Part shown: in pieces, positions 7,811-16,064 of the stretch | How the letters are laid out: each line of letters begins with the position of its first letter | How positions within the stretch are numbered: the stretch's first letter is position 1 | NCBI GenBank assembly: GCA_910578885.1 | Contig: CAJTSH010000019.1 | Coordinates: 1 to 64,000 of the forward strand | Source of the DNA: an uncultured Lachnospiraceae bacterium | Lineage (GTDB): Bacteria; Bacillota; Clostridia; Lachnospirales; Lachnospiraceae | DNA: 64,000 nt | Direction of reading: 5' to 3' | Notes under the pieces: model-generated | The model's database searches: none | Seen by the model: the letters and a program-made list of their open reading frames with translations, nothing else | What the model was told of the DNA's origin: nothing | Made by a program: the position numbers and the translations under genes

Positions 7811-8419
7811 TTATCTTTTTTGGGTAAGTATCTCACCAATTTTCACATAGTCAGCTCCCTCAGGTATCTGAACCGTTCCCGGCAGAATATACTTGACATA
7901 ATCCATCTCCTTCAAGTAGGTAATAAACGCATACCAATTATCTACCAGACCTTCGTCGCCAAGCCGTCTGGCCACGGAAAATGCGGATTCACCGTCAGCC
8001 ACTGTGAATTCTGTCACACGCACTTCAGCGTCATTCTCCTCCGTCTCCGTTGGCGTCTGTGACTCTGTCCCTGCTGTTTTCGGTTCTTCTGTTTTCTCTG
8101 TTGACGTTATATCATTTTCATCCTGTTTCTCATTCTCCGGCAACTGCGTATTATCTCCGTCTCCCCCCTCAGCCTTGGGCTGCGCCTGACTCTCTTCGCT
8201 GCTTTGAACCCGTTGTTCCGTAGCGTCTTCATTTTCCGTTGCCCTTGGTATGCTGTCTCCCGTCTTATTCTCGCCCATCACCATCCCAAGCTCCTGCGCT
8301 CTGGAAATAATTTCCTTGTCTGACAGCTCTCTCGGATGCCTGAAAAAAGAAATCATTAAGATAATGGTGGAAACCAGAATTCCAATTCCTAATCCGCGCA
8401 AATAATATTTCAGCTTCAC
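7811..8419 (-). CDS. membrane-anchored protein with MltG-like LysM-type domain
   Basis: A 202-residue protein: one N-terminal membrane segment (about 8-27), a long Thr/Glu/Gln-rich low-complexity linker (about 55-130) and a C-terminal domain. That domain (VADGESAFSVARRLGDEGLV...YILPGTVQIPEG) resembles the LysM-like N-terminal part of the endolytic transglycosylase MltG/YceG. The catalytic YceG domain is absent, so it is unlikely to cut peptidoglycan; binding to the wall is inference. It is the last gene before rpsB and starts one base after the DUF6115 stop, so it belongs to the flagellar transcript. Confidence 0.6.
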   Translation of the reverse strand: MKLKYYLRGLGIGILVSTIILMISFFRHPRELSDKEIISRAQELGMVMGENKTGDSIPRATENEDATEQRVQSSEESQAQPKAEGGDGDNTQLPENEKQDENDITSTEKTEEPKTAGTESQTPTETEENDAEVRVTEFTVADGESAFSVARRLGDEGLVDNWYAFITYLKEMDYVKYILPGTVQIPEGADYVKIGEILTQKR

Positions 8420-8420
8420 G

Positions 8421-9092
8421 TTACTTCTCTCCTCTGAACAGTTCGATTACCAGCTTCACTTCTCCCAGTCCCAATCCCAGTTCTCTGGCAATTTCCACAT
8501 AAGATTTTCCCTGCTTATACAGTTCTAAGATTCGTTGATTGTGATTGCCCATATCTTCATTCTCTGGATCTTTTTCCTCTCCTACACGAATCGAAGACAC
8601 TTCGCCCATCGTCTCCTGCACACTTGTCTCCTCTGCACTGCCCTCTGCTTTCACAGATTCAATTTCAGTCTTTACCTTTGTTTCCAAGCTGCTTATTTCC
8701 CCTGAAAGCTCTGTGAGGTTTCCTGCAAGCGCTGTCAATTCCGTGTGTTTGTCATTTAACATACTGTATAAGAACATAATTTCATTGTGGGTCTTATTCA
8801 TATTTTCCAGTACCGTGTCAGAATATTCTCCGATTTCCATTATTTTCTCATTCGCCTGCTTATCCATAGAACGTTCAATTCTTCCAATCGAATCTGCAAT
8901 AACACTGTCTGCCTGCTCTTCTATTTGTCCGGATGCCTTTGATAATTCTTTATTTGCAATAATTTTAATTTCTTTCTCGCTTAGTTCAGCTATCTTATCC
9001 AGTTCACGTGTAGATAGTTTTTCTGTTACAAAAAAACTGCCTATCATAAAAACAAGCCCCACCAGAATAAGCACAATCTCTATCGCTGTCAT
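8421..9092 (-). CDS. DUF6115 protein, SwrB-like flagellar operon protein
   Basis: A 223-residue protein with one N-terminal membrane segment (about 4-22), a long predicted coiled coil (about 25-130), an acidic linker and a C-terminal helix-turn-helix-like stretch (ILELYKQGKSYVEIARELGL). B. subtilis SwrB, which activates assembly of the flagellar export gate, has a similar small N-anchored, coiled architecture and lies at the same place between sigD and rpsB. The similarity in position is clear; sequence homology to SwrB is inferred. It sits between a Lys-rich small gene and the MltG-like gene. Confidence 0.65.
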   Translation of the reverse strand: MTAIEIVLILVGLVFMIGSFFVTEKLSTRELDKIAELSEKEIKIIANKELSKASGQIEEQADSVIADSIGRIERSMDKQANEKIMEIGEYSDTVLENMNKTHNEIMFLYSMLNDKHTELTALAGNLTELSGEISSLETKVKTEIESVKAEGSAEETSVQETMGEVSSIRVGEEKDPENEDMGNHNQRILELYKQGKSYVEIARELGLGLGEVKLVIELFRGEK

Positions 9093-9106
9093 CTATATCT
9101 CCTCAA

Positions 9107-9427
9107 TCATATCTTAATATCAAATCCAGCAGCCGGTTCTTTTACTACCACCGCCTCATTTTCGGACTCATTATCCTTTTTTTTCTTTTTTCCTCCGTTC
9201 TTTTTATAAGCGGAACCACCCTTTTCCTTGGCGTCATAACGATATTCCTCCTGTTCGGATTTTTTCGTCTCTATCACCTGCCTGCTCAGCCGCTGTTCTT
9301 CCTTTACCACCGTACTCTGAATATTATGCTGATCAACATGCGGCTTCGCCTCTTCCTGCTGTTTCATATTTCCAACGTCTTGCGTCCGTTGAATCGTACC
9401 GTTTAAAACTACTGGACGTATTGTCAT
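9107..9427 (-). CDS. unknown small charged protein in the flagellar operon
   Basis: A 106-residue, highly charged protein without membrane segments or a domain that I recognise. It contains a Lys run (KKNGGKKKKKD, about 76-86) and ends in EPAAGFDIKI. Low complexity and charge suggest a disordered protein. It lies 13 bases after the DUF342 gene and 14 bases before the DUF6115 gene, with ribosome binding site AGGAGGGCGG before ATG 9427, so it is likely translated with them. A flagellar role is inferred only from position. Confidence 0.6.
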   Translation of the reverse strand: MTIRPVVLNGTIQRTQDVGNMKQQEEAKPHVDQHNIQSTVVKEEQRLSRQVIETKKSEQEEYRYDAKEKGGSAYKKNGGKKKKKDNESENEAVVVKEPAAGFDIKI

Positions 9428-9440
9428 GGTCCGCCCTCCT

Positions 9441-11039
9441 TTACAATGTCTCTATTACAATGTCTCCCTGCCGCTTTAACAATTGGCAGAAGCTTCTTTC
9501 CGTTTTCATAGTCAGACTGATATCCGAAATACCAACCGTTACTCCCGGATAAATCGTCCTGCGAACCTTGACTCTCGCATCACTGCTCTGCGAAATAATC
9601 ATATGCAGCCTTTCGTACTCATCCTTTAGCATGGCCTGTTCATTCTGCTTCTCCTTCAACTCCATAATAAGACGCTGCACATACTGCAGTTTATCCGCTG
9701 ACAATTTTTCACCTGCGGCTATTTTCTTCTTATAATTTGCCAGAATTCCTTTCGTCTGTTCCACATCCTTATTCACCTGTGTCAGATTCTTCTGAACTTC
9801 ATTATAGCGCTCTTTATTCTCCGGAGCCATTCCAACTTCAATTCTTGTTGCCGCTCCCATCTGGGATCCGATGGTCTTCGCCTCAACCAGACAACCGGCA
9901 CGAATAACGCCTCCTGTAATGAATCCCTTCTTGCCGCTCACACGAATCTCTGTTGAAGCAGACACCTGACTGTGTAATACGGAATCTGTCTCAATGTAGC
10001 CTCCGGCTATTACAGTAGCGCTTTCAATAAATTTACAGATCACATCGCCTTTTGCCCGCAAAACGCCTTTTGTCATACCATGAATACCGCGTTTTACGAC
10101 AATTTGACCGCCCGCATGCAATATGGCATCTTCTACTACGCCTTCTACAACAATGTCACCCTTTGCCACAACCGTAAATCCGCCCTTTACATTTCCACGC
10201 ACCAAAACATTTCCCTGATAATCAATATTCCCAATAGAATTGTCTACATCGGCCGGAACCTCATAGACATCCGATACGAATACTTTTCCATTGACAAGAC
10301 TCACATGTCCGGTCACATCAGAAAAAATCTTCGTGCCATCCTCAGACAACGTTATATTATTTGCATAAGAAAATTTCTGTGGCTTTACTGGCGGCGGTTT
10401 TATCTCATTTCCAAATACATCTCTTCCGGACTCTCCCGGTTCCGCCGGTTCCATACTGGCAAGAACCTGCCCGGCCTCAACATGGCTAATCGTTCCAAGC
10501 TCATGGTAATCCACAGAACCGTCTTCATTCCTTTTAGGTTTTAAATTCACATCCGTCGAAAAGTGGTAAATAATCTTTGCGTCTTTTCCATGCACTGGCG
10601 GTTCCCCTCTTGCCATAATATAATCCGTGCAGTACATAGGCGCCTCAACAAAACCGGCAATTTTTTCCTGATCAATACCCACTTCAATACCCTGATACTG
10701 TATATCTTGAACAATCTCCTCTGCGGTCATACGCTTTCCGCCCTCACTTGGTGGGAAAAAGCGGCAAGTCACCCGCATTCTATCCGGCGATATATCCATA
10801 GTCATTATCTCGTCAATAGCGATTCCGTCACTATCGCCAACACGAAGCATTGTCTCCTTATTCATAAATGCGGCACGATTCAGATCTGCTATATCAAAAG
10901 ACGTGCAGCCACGATTGTTCAGATATGATGCCATCTCATTTACACGGATAAATTGTCCTCTCTCCCTTGGTGGAAAAATCTTAATATATGCTCCGTCTGC
11001 CCGTAAATCCATCTGAAAATAAGAATTGCGCTGTTCCAT
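9441..11039 (-). CDS. FapA-family (DUF342) protein
   Basis: A 532-residue DUF342/FapA family protein. The N-terminal third is a mixed domain, the centre (about 230-400) is a Gly/Val-rich repeat region expected to form a beta-helix (GNVLVRGNVKGGFTVVAKGDIVVEG and similar), and the C-terminal part is a coiled coil (about 400-480). FapA is linked to flagellar assembly and polar recruitment in Vibrio; the biochemical role in Clostridia is not known. The start is the ATG at 11039 with GGAGAGAAGG upstream; a longer start at 11057 would cover that site. It follows the sigma-28 gene by 14 bases. Confidence 0.85.
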   Translation of the reverse strand: MEQRNSYFQMDLRADGAYIKIFPPRERGQFIRVNEMASYLNNRGCTSFDIADLNRAAFMNKETMLRVGDSDGIAIDEIMTMDISPDRMRVTCRFFPPSEGGKRMTAEEIVQDIQYQGIEVGIDQEKIAGFVEAPMYCTDYIMARGEPPVHGKDAKIIYHFSTDVNLKPKRNEDGSVDYHELGTISHVEAGQVLASMEPAEPGESGRDVFGNEIKPPPVKPQKFSYANNITLSEDGTKIFSDVTGHVSLVNGKVFVSDVYEVPADVDNSIGNIDYQGNVLVRGNVKGGFTVVAKGDIVVEGVVEDAILHAGGQIVVKRGIHGMTKGVLRAKGDVICKFIESATVIAGGYIETDSVLHSQVSASTEIRVSGKKGFITGGVIRAGCLVEAKTIGSQMGAATRIEVGMAPENKERYNEVQKNLTQVNKDVEQTKGILANYKKKIAAGEKLSADKLQYVQRLIMELKEKQNEQAMLKDEYERLHMIISQSSDARVKVRRTIYPGVTVGISDISLTMKTERSFCQLLKRQGDIVIETL

Positions 11040-11053
11040 CCTTCTCTCTCCTG

Positions 11054-11824
11054 TCAATCTGTAAGTATATCCATATAGCTTCCCATTTTATTTCTCATCT
11101 TAAGCAATGCTTTTGTATGTAATTGTGAAATTCTGGATTCCGATACTTCCAGAACCTTACTGATTTCCTTCAATGTAAGCTCTTCATAATAATATAATTC
11201 AATCACACGTTTTTCCTTTTCTGTTAACACTTCTAAGGATTGTTTCAGAACCTCCTGCAGTTCTGTTTCTGCCACCACTTCTTCCGGTTGTGCTAAATGG
11301 GAACTGACAGTGGCATCCACGACCGGTTCGCTTCCCTGCTCCGTAAACTCGTCTAAAGACACCAGATTCTTTATTTTCATCTGAGACTGCCATCCGATAT
11401 ATTCTTCACCGGATACCCCCAGTTCCTTTGCAATTTCTTCATCCGTTGCGGTTTTTCCTGTTTTCATCTCAACCGCCCGGATTGCCGCATCAATCTTTTT
11501 TTGTTTCTGTCTTACCGTTCTCGGAATCCAATCCATTTTACGGATCTGATCCAGAATAGCTCCTCGAATCCTCAAACTGGCATATGTTTCAAATTTCACT
11601 TCTTTTGCCGTATCAAATTTGTCAATTGCATCAATTAATCCAAAAATGCCATAACTGACTAAATCCTCATATTCTACATTATATCCAAGATACATGCTCA
11701 AACGACCCGCCACCAGCTTTACCAAAGGCGCATACTCAATAATAAGCTGTTCACGCACTTGCGGTGAACGGTTTTTCTGATATGACTCCCACAGTTTTCC
11801 TTTGTCCACAGCTTCTGTCTTCAT
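11054..11824 (-). CDS. fliA: flagellar sigma factor sigma-28 (FliA/SigD)
   Basis: RNA polymerase sigma factor of the FliA/WhiG group, 256 residues, which directs transcription of late flagellar and chemotaxis genes. Region 2 shows YEDLVSYGIFGLIDAIDKFD and region 4 shows LTLKEISKVLEVSESRISQL. In B. subtilis the homologue sigD lies after cheD in the same operon, as here with one small gene between. Its anti-sigma factor FlgM is not in the window. The ATG at 11824 is used. Confidence 0.95.
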   Translation of the reverse strand: MKTEAVDKGKLWESYQKNRSPQVREQLIIEYAPLVKLVAGRLSMYLGYNVEYEDLVSYGIFGLIDAIDKFDTAKEVKFETYASLRIRGAILDQIRKMDWIPRTVRQKQKKIDAAIRAVEMKTGKTATDEEIAKELGVSGEEYIGWQSQMKIKNLVSLDEFTEQGSEPVVDATVSSHLAQPEEVVAETELQEVLKQSLEVLTEKEKRVIELYYYEELTLKEISKVLEVSESRISQLHTKALLKMRNKMGSYMDILTD

Positions 11825-11842
11825 TCAAGCCTCCATCTTTGA

Positions 11843-12109
11843 CTACTCTTTCTCCTCTTCGGCGGAACCGTCCTCTTCGGATTCTTCCTGCTCTTCCGGT
11901 CCCTCCTCTTCGGTCTCAGTCTCTTCCATCGCTTTAAAATTCTTGTCCAAGATTACTTTTATGACACAGCCAGAAACATAAAAGCCAATCAACACCAATA
12001 ACAAAATTCTCAAAAATCTTCCCAATTCAATTCCCTGAAATATTGCCACAATACATGTGACAAATCCGGCAAGCAGCATCACAACTGCCGGTATCTGTTT
12101 TGTCTTCAT
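11843..12109 (-). CDS. unknown small membrane protein with acidic tail
   Basis: An 88-residue protein with two predicted membrane segments (about 8-24 and 31-52) joined by a short loop and followed by a very acidic C-terminal tail (last 30 residues mostly Glu). No family is recognised. It lies between cheD and fliA, 15 and 18 bases from its neighbours. The acidic tail would face the cytoplasm if both termini are inside. A role near the flagellar base is only inferred from location. Confidence 0.6.
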   Translation of the reverse strand: MKTKQIPAVVMLLAGFVTCIVAIFQGIELGRFLRILLLVLIGFYVSGCVIKVILDKNFKAMEETETEEEGPEEQEESEEDGSAEEEKE

Positions 12110-12124
12110 CTTATGCCCCCAGAA

Positions 12125-12610
12125 TCAAATAATTTTAAGCGGTTTTCCAACTGATTTTATGTAGAATTCTCCCGTCTCACAATGCAGTTCCACCGTTCGG
12201 CCATAATTCAATCCGGTATCCTCTGCAACCAGTGGTATCCCAAGTTGTTTCAGTTTCAATCTGGATGCTATCGCATTCCTCTCTCCAACATTTCCAACAT
12301 CGGACAATTTGCTTACTGCGAACATTTTAGCGCCGCCTGCTATTTTTGCCTTCAGACGCGACTTGGAAGCGCCTGCGCCTATTACCCGTTTGACCAATTC
12401 TTCAATTCCGGTATCTGCAAATTTCGCGATGTTAGAATTATTCCGAATCTGTGTACTATCCGGCAGCATTATATGAGCCAGACCACCTATTTTGGTGACC
12501 GGATCATACAGTGCAATCCCGATACAGGAACCAAGTCCCAATGTTGTAATAATATTCGGCGATTTACATATATTCAAATCCGCCATTCCCACTTTAATAA
12601 CCTCGCCCAT
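12125..12610 (-). CDS. cheD: chemoreceptor glutamine deamidase CheD
   Basis: CheD deamidates glutamines in methyl-accepting chemotaxis proteins and binds CheC. The 161-residue product has the catalytic Cys in GLGSCIGIALYDP and the His in GGLAHIMLPDS, plus the family motif AKIAGGAKMF. The ATG at 12610, with GTAAGGAG about 9 bases upstream, gives the usual family length; the longer frame to 12640 overlaps cheC and is less likely. cheC and cheD adjacent and in this order match B. subtilis. Confidence 0.93.
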   Translation of the reverse strand: MGEVIKVGMADLNICKSPNIITTLGLGSCIGIALYDPVTKIGGLAHIMLPDSTQIRNNSNIAKFADTGIEELVKRVIGAGASKSRLKAKIAGGAKMFAVSKLSDVGNVGERNAIASRLKLKQLGIPLVAEDTGLNYGRTVELHCETGEFYIKSVGKPLKII

Positions 12611-12623
12611 TTCACCGTTCTCC

Positions 12624-13244
12624 TTACATCGAAATTCCAAGTGATTTCAGGATTTTCTCATACGAATCCAATTCAGGTAACAAGATAAAGTAACCATTAA
12701 TCATCACATCATCGCCAAATTCTGTTTCTATCAGCAATGCATTGTCACCAATCTGTCCAAACTGTATCGCCGGCACACTTAAGATTGCTGCCGCCATATC
12801 AATTGAAATATAAGGAATAGACGGAGAAAGTGTAAGCCTTGTCATGGAAGAAAGCGCATTCAAATAAGAACCCGCAATAATATTTCCAATCTCCTTTAAT
12901 GCAGACATATCCATCTCGTCAAAATCCCCCAAATAATCATCTCCACGCCCCATCAAACGATTTACAAGAAAATGTGCGGAATCTAAATGCATTAAAAACA
13001 TCATACTTCCTTCTATATCTCCCTGCACCTCCAAGTATATTCCGACAATCGTTTCATCCTCTGGGCAGACTGCCGAACCAAGCTCCTGAAATGTCAGAAG
13101 CTGCACCTTAGGAACCTGCATATCCAACTTTAGCTGCAACATACTGGCTATTGCTGTTGTCGCATTTCCGGCACCAATATTGCCAATCTCTTTTAATACA
13201 TCCACATACATCTCATTTACTTCATTTAAACTGTATGCTGCCAT
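12624..13244 (-). CDS. cheC: CheY-P phosphatase CheC
   Basis: CheC dephosphorylates CheY-P and acts with CheD in adaptation. The 206-residue protein has both active-site copies: LKEIGNIGAGNATTAI near residue 15 and ALKEIGNIIAGSYLNAL near residue 115, each with the needed Glu and Asn four residues apart. It precedes cheD by 13 bases. An unusually long spacer of 218 bases separates it from cheW. Confidence 0.95.
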   Translation of the reverse strand: MAAYSLNEVNEMYVDVLKEIGNIGAGNATTAIASMLQLKLDMQVPKVQLLTFQELGSAVCPEDETIVGIYLEVQGDIEGSMMFLMHLDSAHFLVNRLMGRGDDYLGDFDEMDMSALKEIGNIIAGSYLNALSSMTRLTLSPSIPYISIDMAAAILSVPAIQFGQIGDNALLIETEFGDDVMINGYFILLPELDSYEKILKSLGISM

Positions 13245-13462
13245 AGCTACCCCCTGTCACGCAATTCTGTAATAAACAATTTATTCCAACAAGTAATGAG
13301 CCAAGCAACTGCGCAAACGCAGATATTTGGCGAATACCGCAATGGTCAATCCCCGCCTCTTTGGGTGTTTCAAATTCCATGCCCCGCTGCTTACGGCGGA
13401 GTTACTGACTGTATGGAATATAGTGAGGCAATATCTGCCTCACTATATAACGCCATATCTCT
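13245..13462. other. 218-base noncoding spacer with hairpin between cheW and cheC
   Basis: Elsewhere in this operon gaps are a few tens of bases at most. This spacer holds a near-perfect inverted repeat at 13419-13447 (TATAGTGAGGCA and its complement around a 5-base loop) without a U tract, and a GC-rich stretch (13380-13400) with a CCGC/GCGG stem. Reading frames through it do not resemble proteins. It may be a dispersed repeat inserted within the operon or an RNA processing element. Confidence 0.5.
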
Positions 13463-13939
13463 TTATGCATTTTCCTTTTCATCAATAATTGCATTGATGT
13501 CTAACAAGGATATCAGCTCTTCACCATTCTTTCCGATTCCGTTGATAAAGCTTTCTTTTCCGCTCTTCGCACCGACAGTTCCTGCTTTCTCTGTCTCTTC
13601 GGAACCAAGAGTAACCACTTCCTTCACCTCATCCACAATCACGCCAAAAGCTCCTTGCTGCTCAAGCTTTAAGATAATGATTCTGCTGGCATTGGTAAAT
13701 ACATCATCTTCCAATCCCATTTTGGTTCTGATGCTCATAACCGGTACAACCTCGCCGCGGAGATTTATAATCCCTTTAAAATAGGACTGAGCTTTCGGAA
13801 CTCTTGTTATTTTCTGCATACGGACAATATTATCTACATAACTGATATTGATTCCGTATTGCTCGTTTCCTATCTTAACAACAATATACTGCGTTCTTTC
13901 ATTTTCAATTACTTCTAATTGTTCTGCCACTTTGCACAC
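13463..13939 (-). CDS. cheW: chemotaxis coupling protein CheW
   Basis: CheW links chemoreceptors to the kinase CheA. The 158-residue protein is a single CheW-like beta-barrel domain with YGINISYVDNIVRMQKITRVP near residue 28 and FKGIINLRGEVVPVMSIR near 53. A slightly longer C-terminal tail includes INAIIDEKENA. It starts 6 bases after the cheA stop, so it is co-translated with cheA. Confidence 0.95.
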   Translation of the reverse strand: MCKVAEQLEVIENERTQYIVVKIGNEQYGINISYVDNIVRMQKITRVPKAQSYFKGIINLRGEVVPVMSIRTKMGLEDDVFTNASRIIILKLEQQGAFGVIVDEVKEVVTLGSEETEKAGTVGAKSGKESFINGIGKNGEELISLLDINAIIDEKENA

Positions 13940-13945
13940 CCCCTA

Positions 13946-16063
13946 TTACATCAAAGTATTGACGTCTAATATCAAGGCCACTTCACCATCGCCCAAAATT
14001 GTCGCACCGCTGATCAGCTTATTATTGCTGATATATTTACCAAGCGACTTAATAACGATTTCTTGCTGCCCCATAAGGTTGTCTACCACAAGTCCCGCAT
14101 ATTTATCACCTTTTTTAACAATGACTACTGTGAGACTCTCCGGCTCTTCTTCTTTCGGTTCAATATCCAGAATCTGATCCAGACGTACCAACGGAATTAC
14201 CATGCCGCGCAGATGAATAACTTCTTCTGCCTGTACATACTTGATGTCTTTTATAGGAATATCTTCAATATTCTGAATGGAACCTAACGCAATTGCATAT
14301 TTCTCATCCCTGATTTCTACCATCAATGCCTGAATAATCGCAAGAGTCAATGGCAGACGCACGATAAATTTCGTCCCTTCACCCAGAACACTCTTAACTT
14401 CAACGTCTCCGCCAAGCGCTTCTATATTTGATTTTACAACGTCAAGACCCACGCCTCTTCCAGACACGTCAGTAATTTTCTTTGCCATAGAAAAGCTCGG
14501 CATGAACAAGAAATCAATAATCTCTTTTTGGCTAAGCTTTTCTGCCTGCTCCGGTGTTACAAGACCTCGCTCTATAGCTTTTGCCTTTACAGTCTCCGTA
14601 TCAATACCGTTACCGTCATCACCAACTTCAATGATAACATTATTGCCTTCCTGGAACGCATTCAGGTTAATGGAACCAACCTCAGGCTTTCCTCTCTGTG
14701 CGCGAAGTTCTGTACTCTCCAGACCATGATCTGCGGAATTACGAAGCAAATGCTGCAGCGGATCGCCAATCTGGTCTACCACGGTACGATCCAGTTCCGT
14801 ATCCTCACCAGTCATATACAATTCCATCTTTTTATCAAGTTTTCTGGATAAATCCCGAATCATACGAGGAAATTTATTTACTACACTTTCAATTGGCACC
14901 ATTCGAACCTTCATAACAGATTCATGCAGATTTGTTGTGATTCTCTCCAAATACTCAATCTGTTCATGGAAAGTCTGATTCTGAAAACTTCCGCTTTCGG
15001 TAGCGCTGATAGATACCAGACTGTTCTTTGCAATAATCAGCTCACTCACCTGATTCATCAATGCGTCCAGCTTCTCAATATCAACGCGAACCGTTCTATT
15101 TGTGACCGGTTTATTGTTTGTCTTTCCCTTTGCTGCCGGCTGCTGTTTGCTTCCTGACGAAACCGCTGTCTTTGCGGCAGCCGCCGGCGCTGCCGACTGG
15201 CTTTGAGAAACCGCGCCGCTCTCTTCGCTTTCAGAGATATCCTCATAATTCGAAAGCGTAACCTCTTCACCAACTGCATTTTCAATTTCTGAAACGCCAA
15301 CTATAGACTTCAAAATCTTATCCAGATCAGCATCTGACGCCAGATAAAAACTAAAATCGAATTCAAAACGCTCATCTTCAATATCATGAGAACTCGGACT
15401 ATACACAAGTATCTGCCCTAATTCCTCTACTTCTTTAAATACAAGAAATGCTCTTGCCGCTTTCAGCAGACATTCTTTTTGTATGTATACCGTAATACCA
15501 TATAATTTTAAACCGGCATCCGCTGCAACCTTCAATGATTTCTTTTCCGTATCATTAAATACGATATTATTATATTTTCTCTCGTAAGCGTTCTCTGTAT
15601 TCAATTCCTTGGCATCCATTGGTCCGGATGCTTTTGACGGCGTTTCTTTCGAGCCCGGCGTCCCTTCATCGTTTCCTTCTTCCTTCTTCAGGAAACGATT
15701 TAAACCGGCTATAATTGCTTCATTCGCCTCAGAGCCTTCATCCGATGTGTTCTTAATACACTCCAGATACCCTTCAATAGCATCCAGACACTGAAAAAGA
15801 ATATCAATCATCTCGCTGCTGACTTTAATATTGCCGCTGCGAACCTCCTGAAAAACATTCTCCATGTCATGCGTCAAATGCTGCATCTTTTTAAATCCCA
15901 TTGTTCCAGCCATTCCCTTTAATGAATGCGCCGCACGAAAAATCTCATTCACCGTATTCTCATTTTCCGGCTCTTTCTCCAGCTCCATGATATTATCACT
16001 CAGGCTCTGAATATGTTCTGCTGTCTCATCAATAAAAATCTCAAGATATTGACTTACATCCAT
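13946..16063 (-). CDS. cheA: chemotaxis histidine kinase CheA
   Basis: CheA autophosphorylates on its Hpt domain and passes the phosphate to CheY and CheB. In the 705-residue protein the P1 Hpt domain carries His46 in AAHSLKGMAGTMGF; a CheY-binding-like P2 region spans about 165-270; an Ala/Ser/Gln-rich linker leads to the P3 dimerisation helix (about 325-390); the P4 ATPase has the N box RNSADHGLES, DDGNGID and GRGVGLDVV; and the C-terminal P5 CheW-like domain ends the protein. All catalytic elements are present. It lies one base after cheB. Confidence 0.97.
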   Translation of the reverse strand: MDVSQYLEIFIDETAEHIQSLSDNIMELEKEPENENTVNEIFRAAHSLKGMAGTMGFKKMQHLTHDMENVFQEVRSGNIKVSSEMIDILFQCLDAIEGYLECIKNTSDEGSEANEAIIAGLNRFLKKEEGNDEGTPGSKETPSKASGPMDAKELNTENAYERKYNNIVFNDTEKKSLKVAADAGLKLYGITVYIQKECLLKAARAFLVFKEVEELGQILVYSPSSHDIEDERFEFDFSFYLASDADLDKILKSIVGVSEIENAVGEEVTLSNYEDISESEESGAVSQSQSAAPAAAAKTAVSSGSKQQPAAKGKTNNKPVTNRTVRVDIEKLDALMNQVSELIIAKNSLVSISATESGSFQNQTFHEQIEYLERITTNLHESVMKVRMVPIESVVNKFPRMIRDLSRKLDKKMELYMTGEDTELDRTVVDQIGDPLQHLLRNSADHGLESTELRAQRGKPEVGSINLNAFQEGNNVIIEVGDDGNGIDTETVKAKAIERGLVTPEQAEKLSQKEIIDFLFMPSFSMAKKITDVSGRGVGLDVVKSNIEALGGDVEVKSVLGEGTKFIVRLPLTLAIIQALMVEIRDEKYAIALGSIQNIEDIPIKDIKYVQAEEVIHLRGMVIPLVRLDQILDIEPKEEEPESLTVVIVKKGDKYAGLVVDNLMGQQEIVIKSLGKYISNNKLISGATILGDGEVALILDVNTLM

Positions 16064-16064
16064 C

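Noticed and set aside
8545..9117. 190-residue plus-strand frame
   Set aside because: It is the antisense shadow of the DUF6115 gene; Ser/Ile-rich composition and no ribosome binding site.
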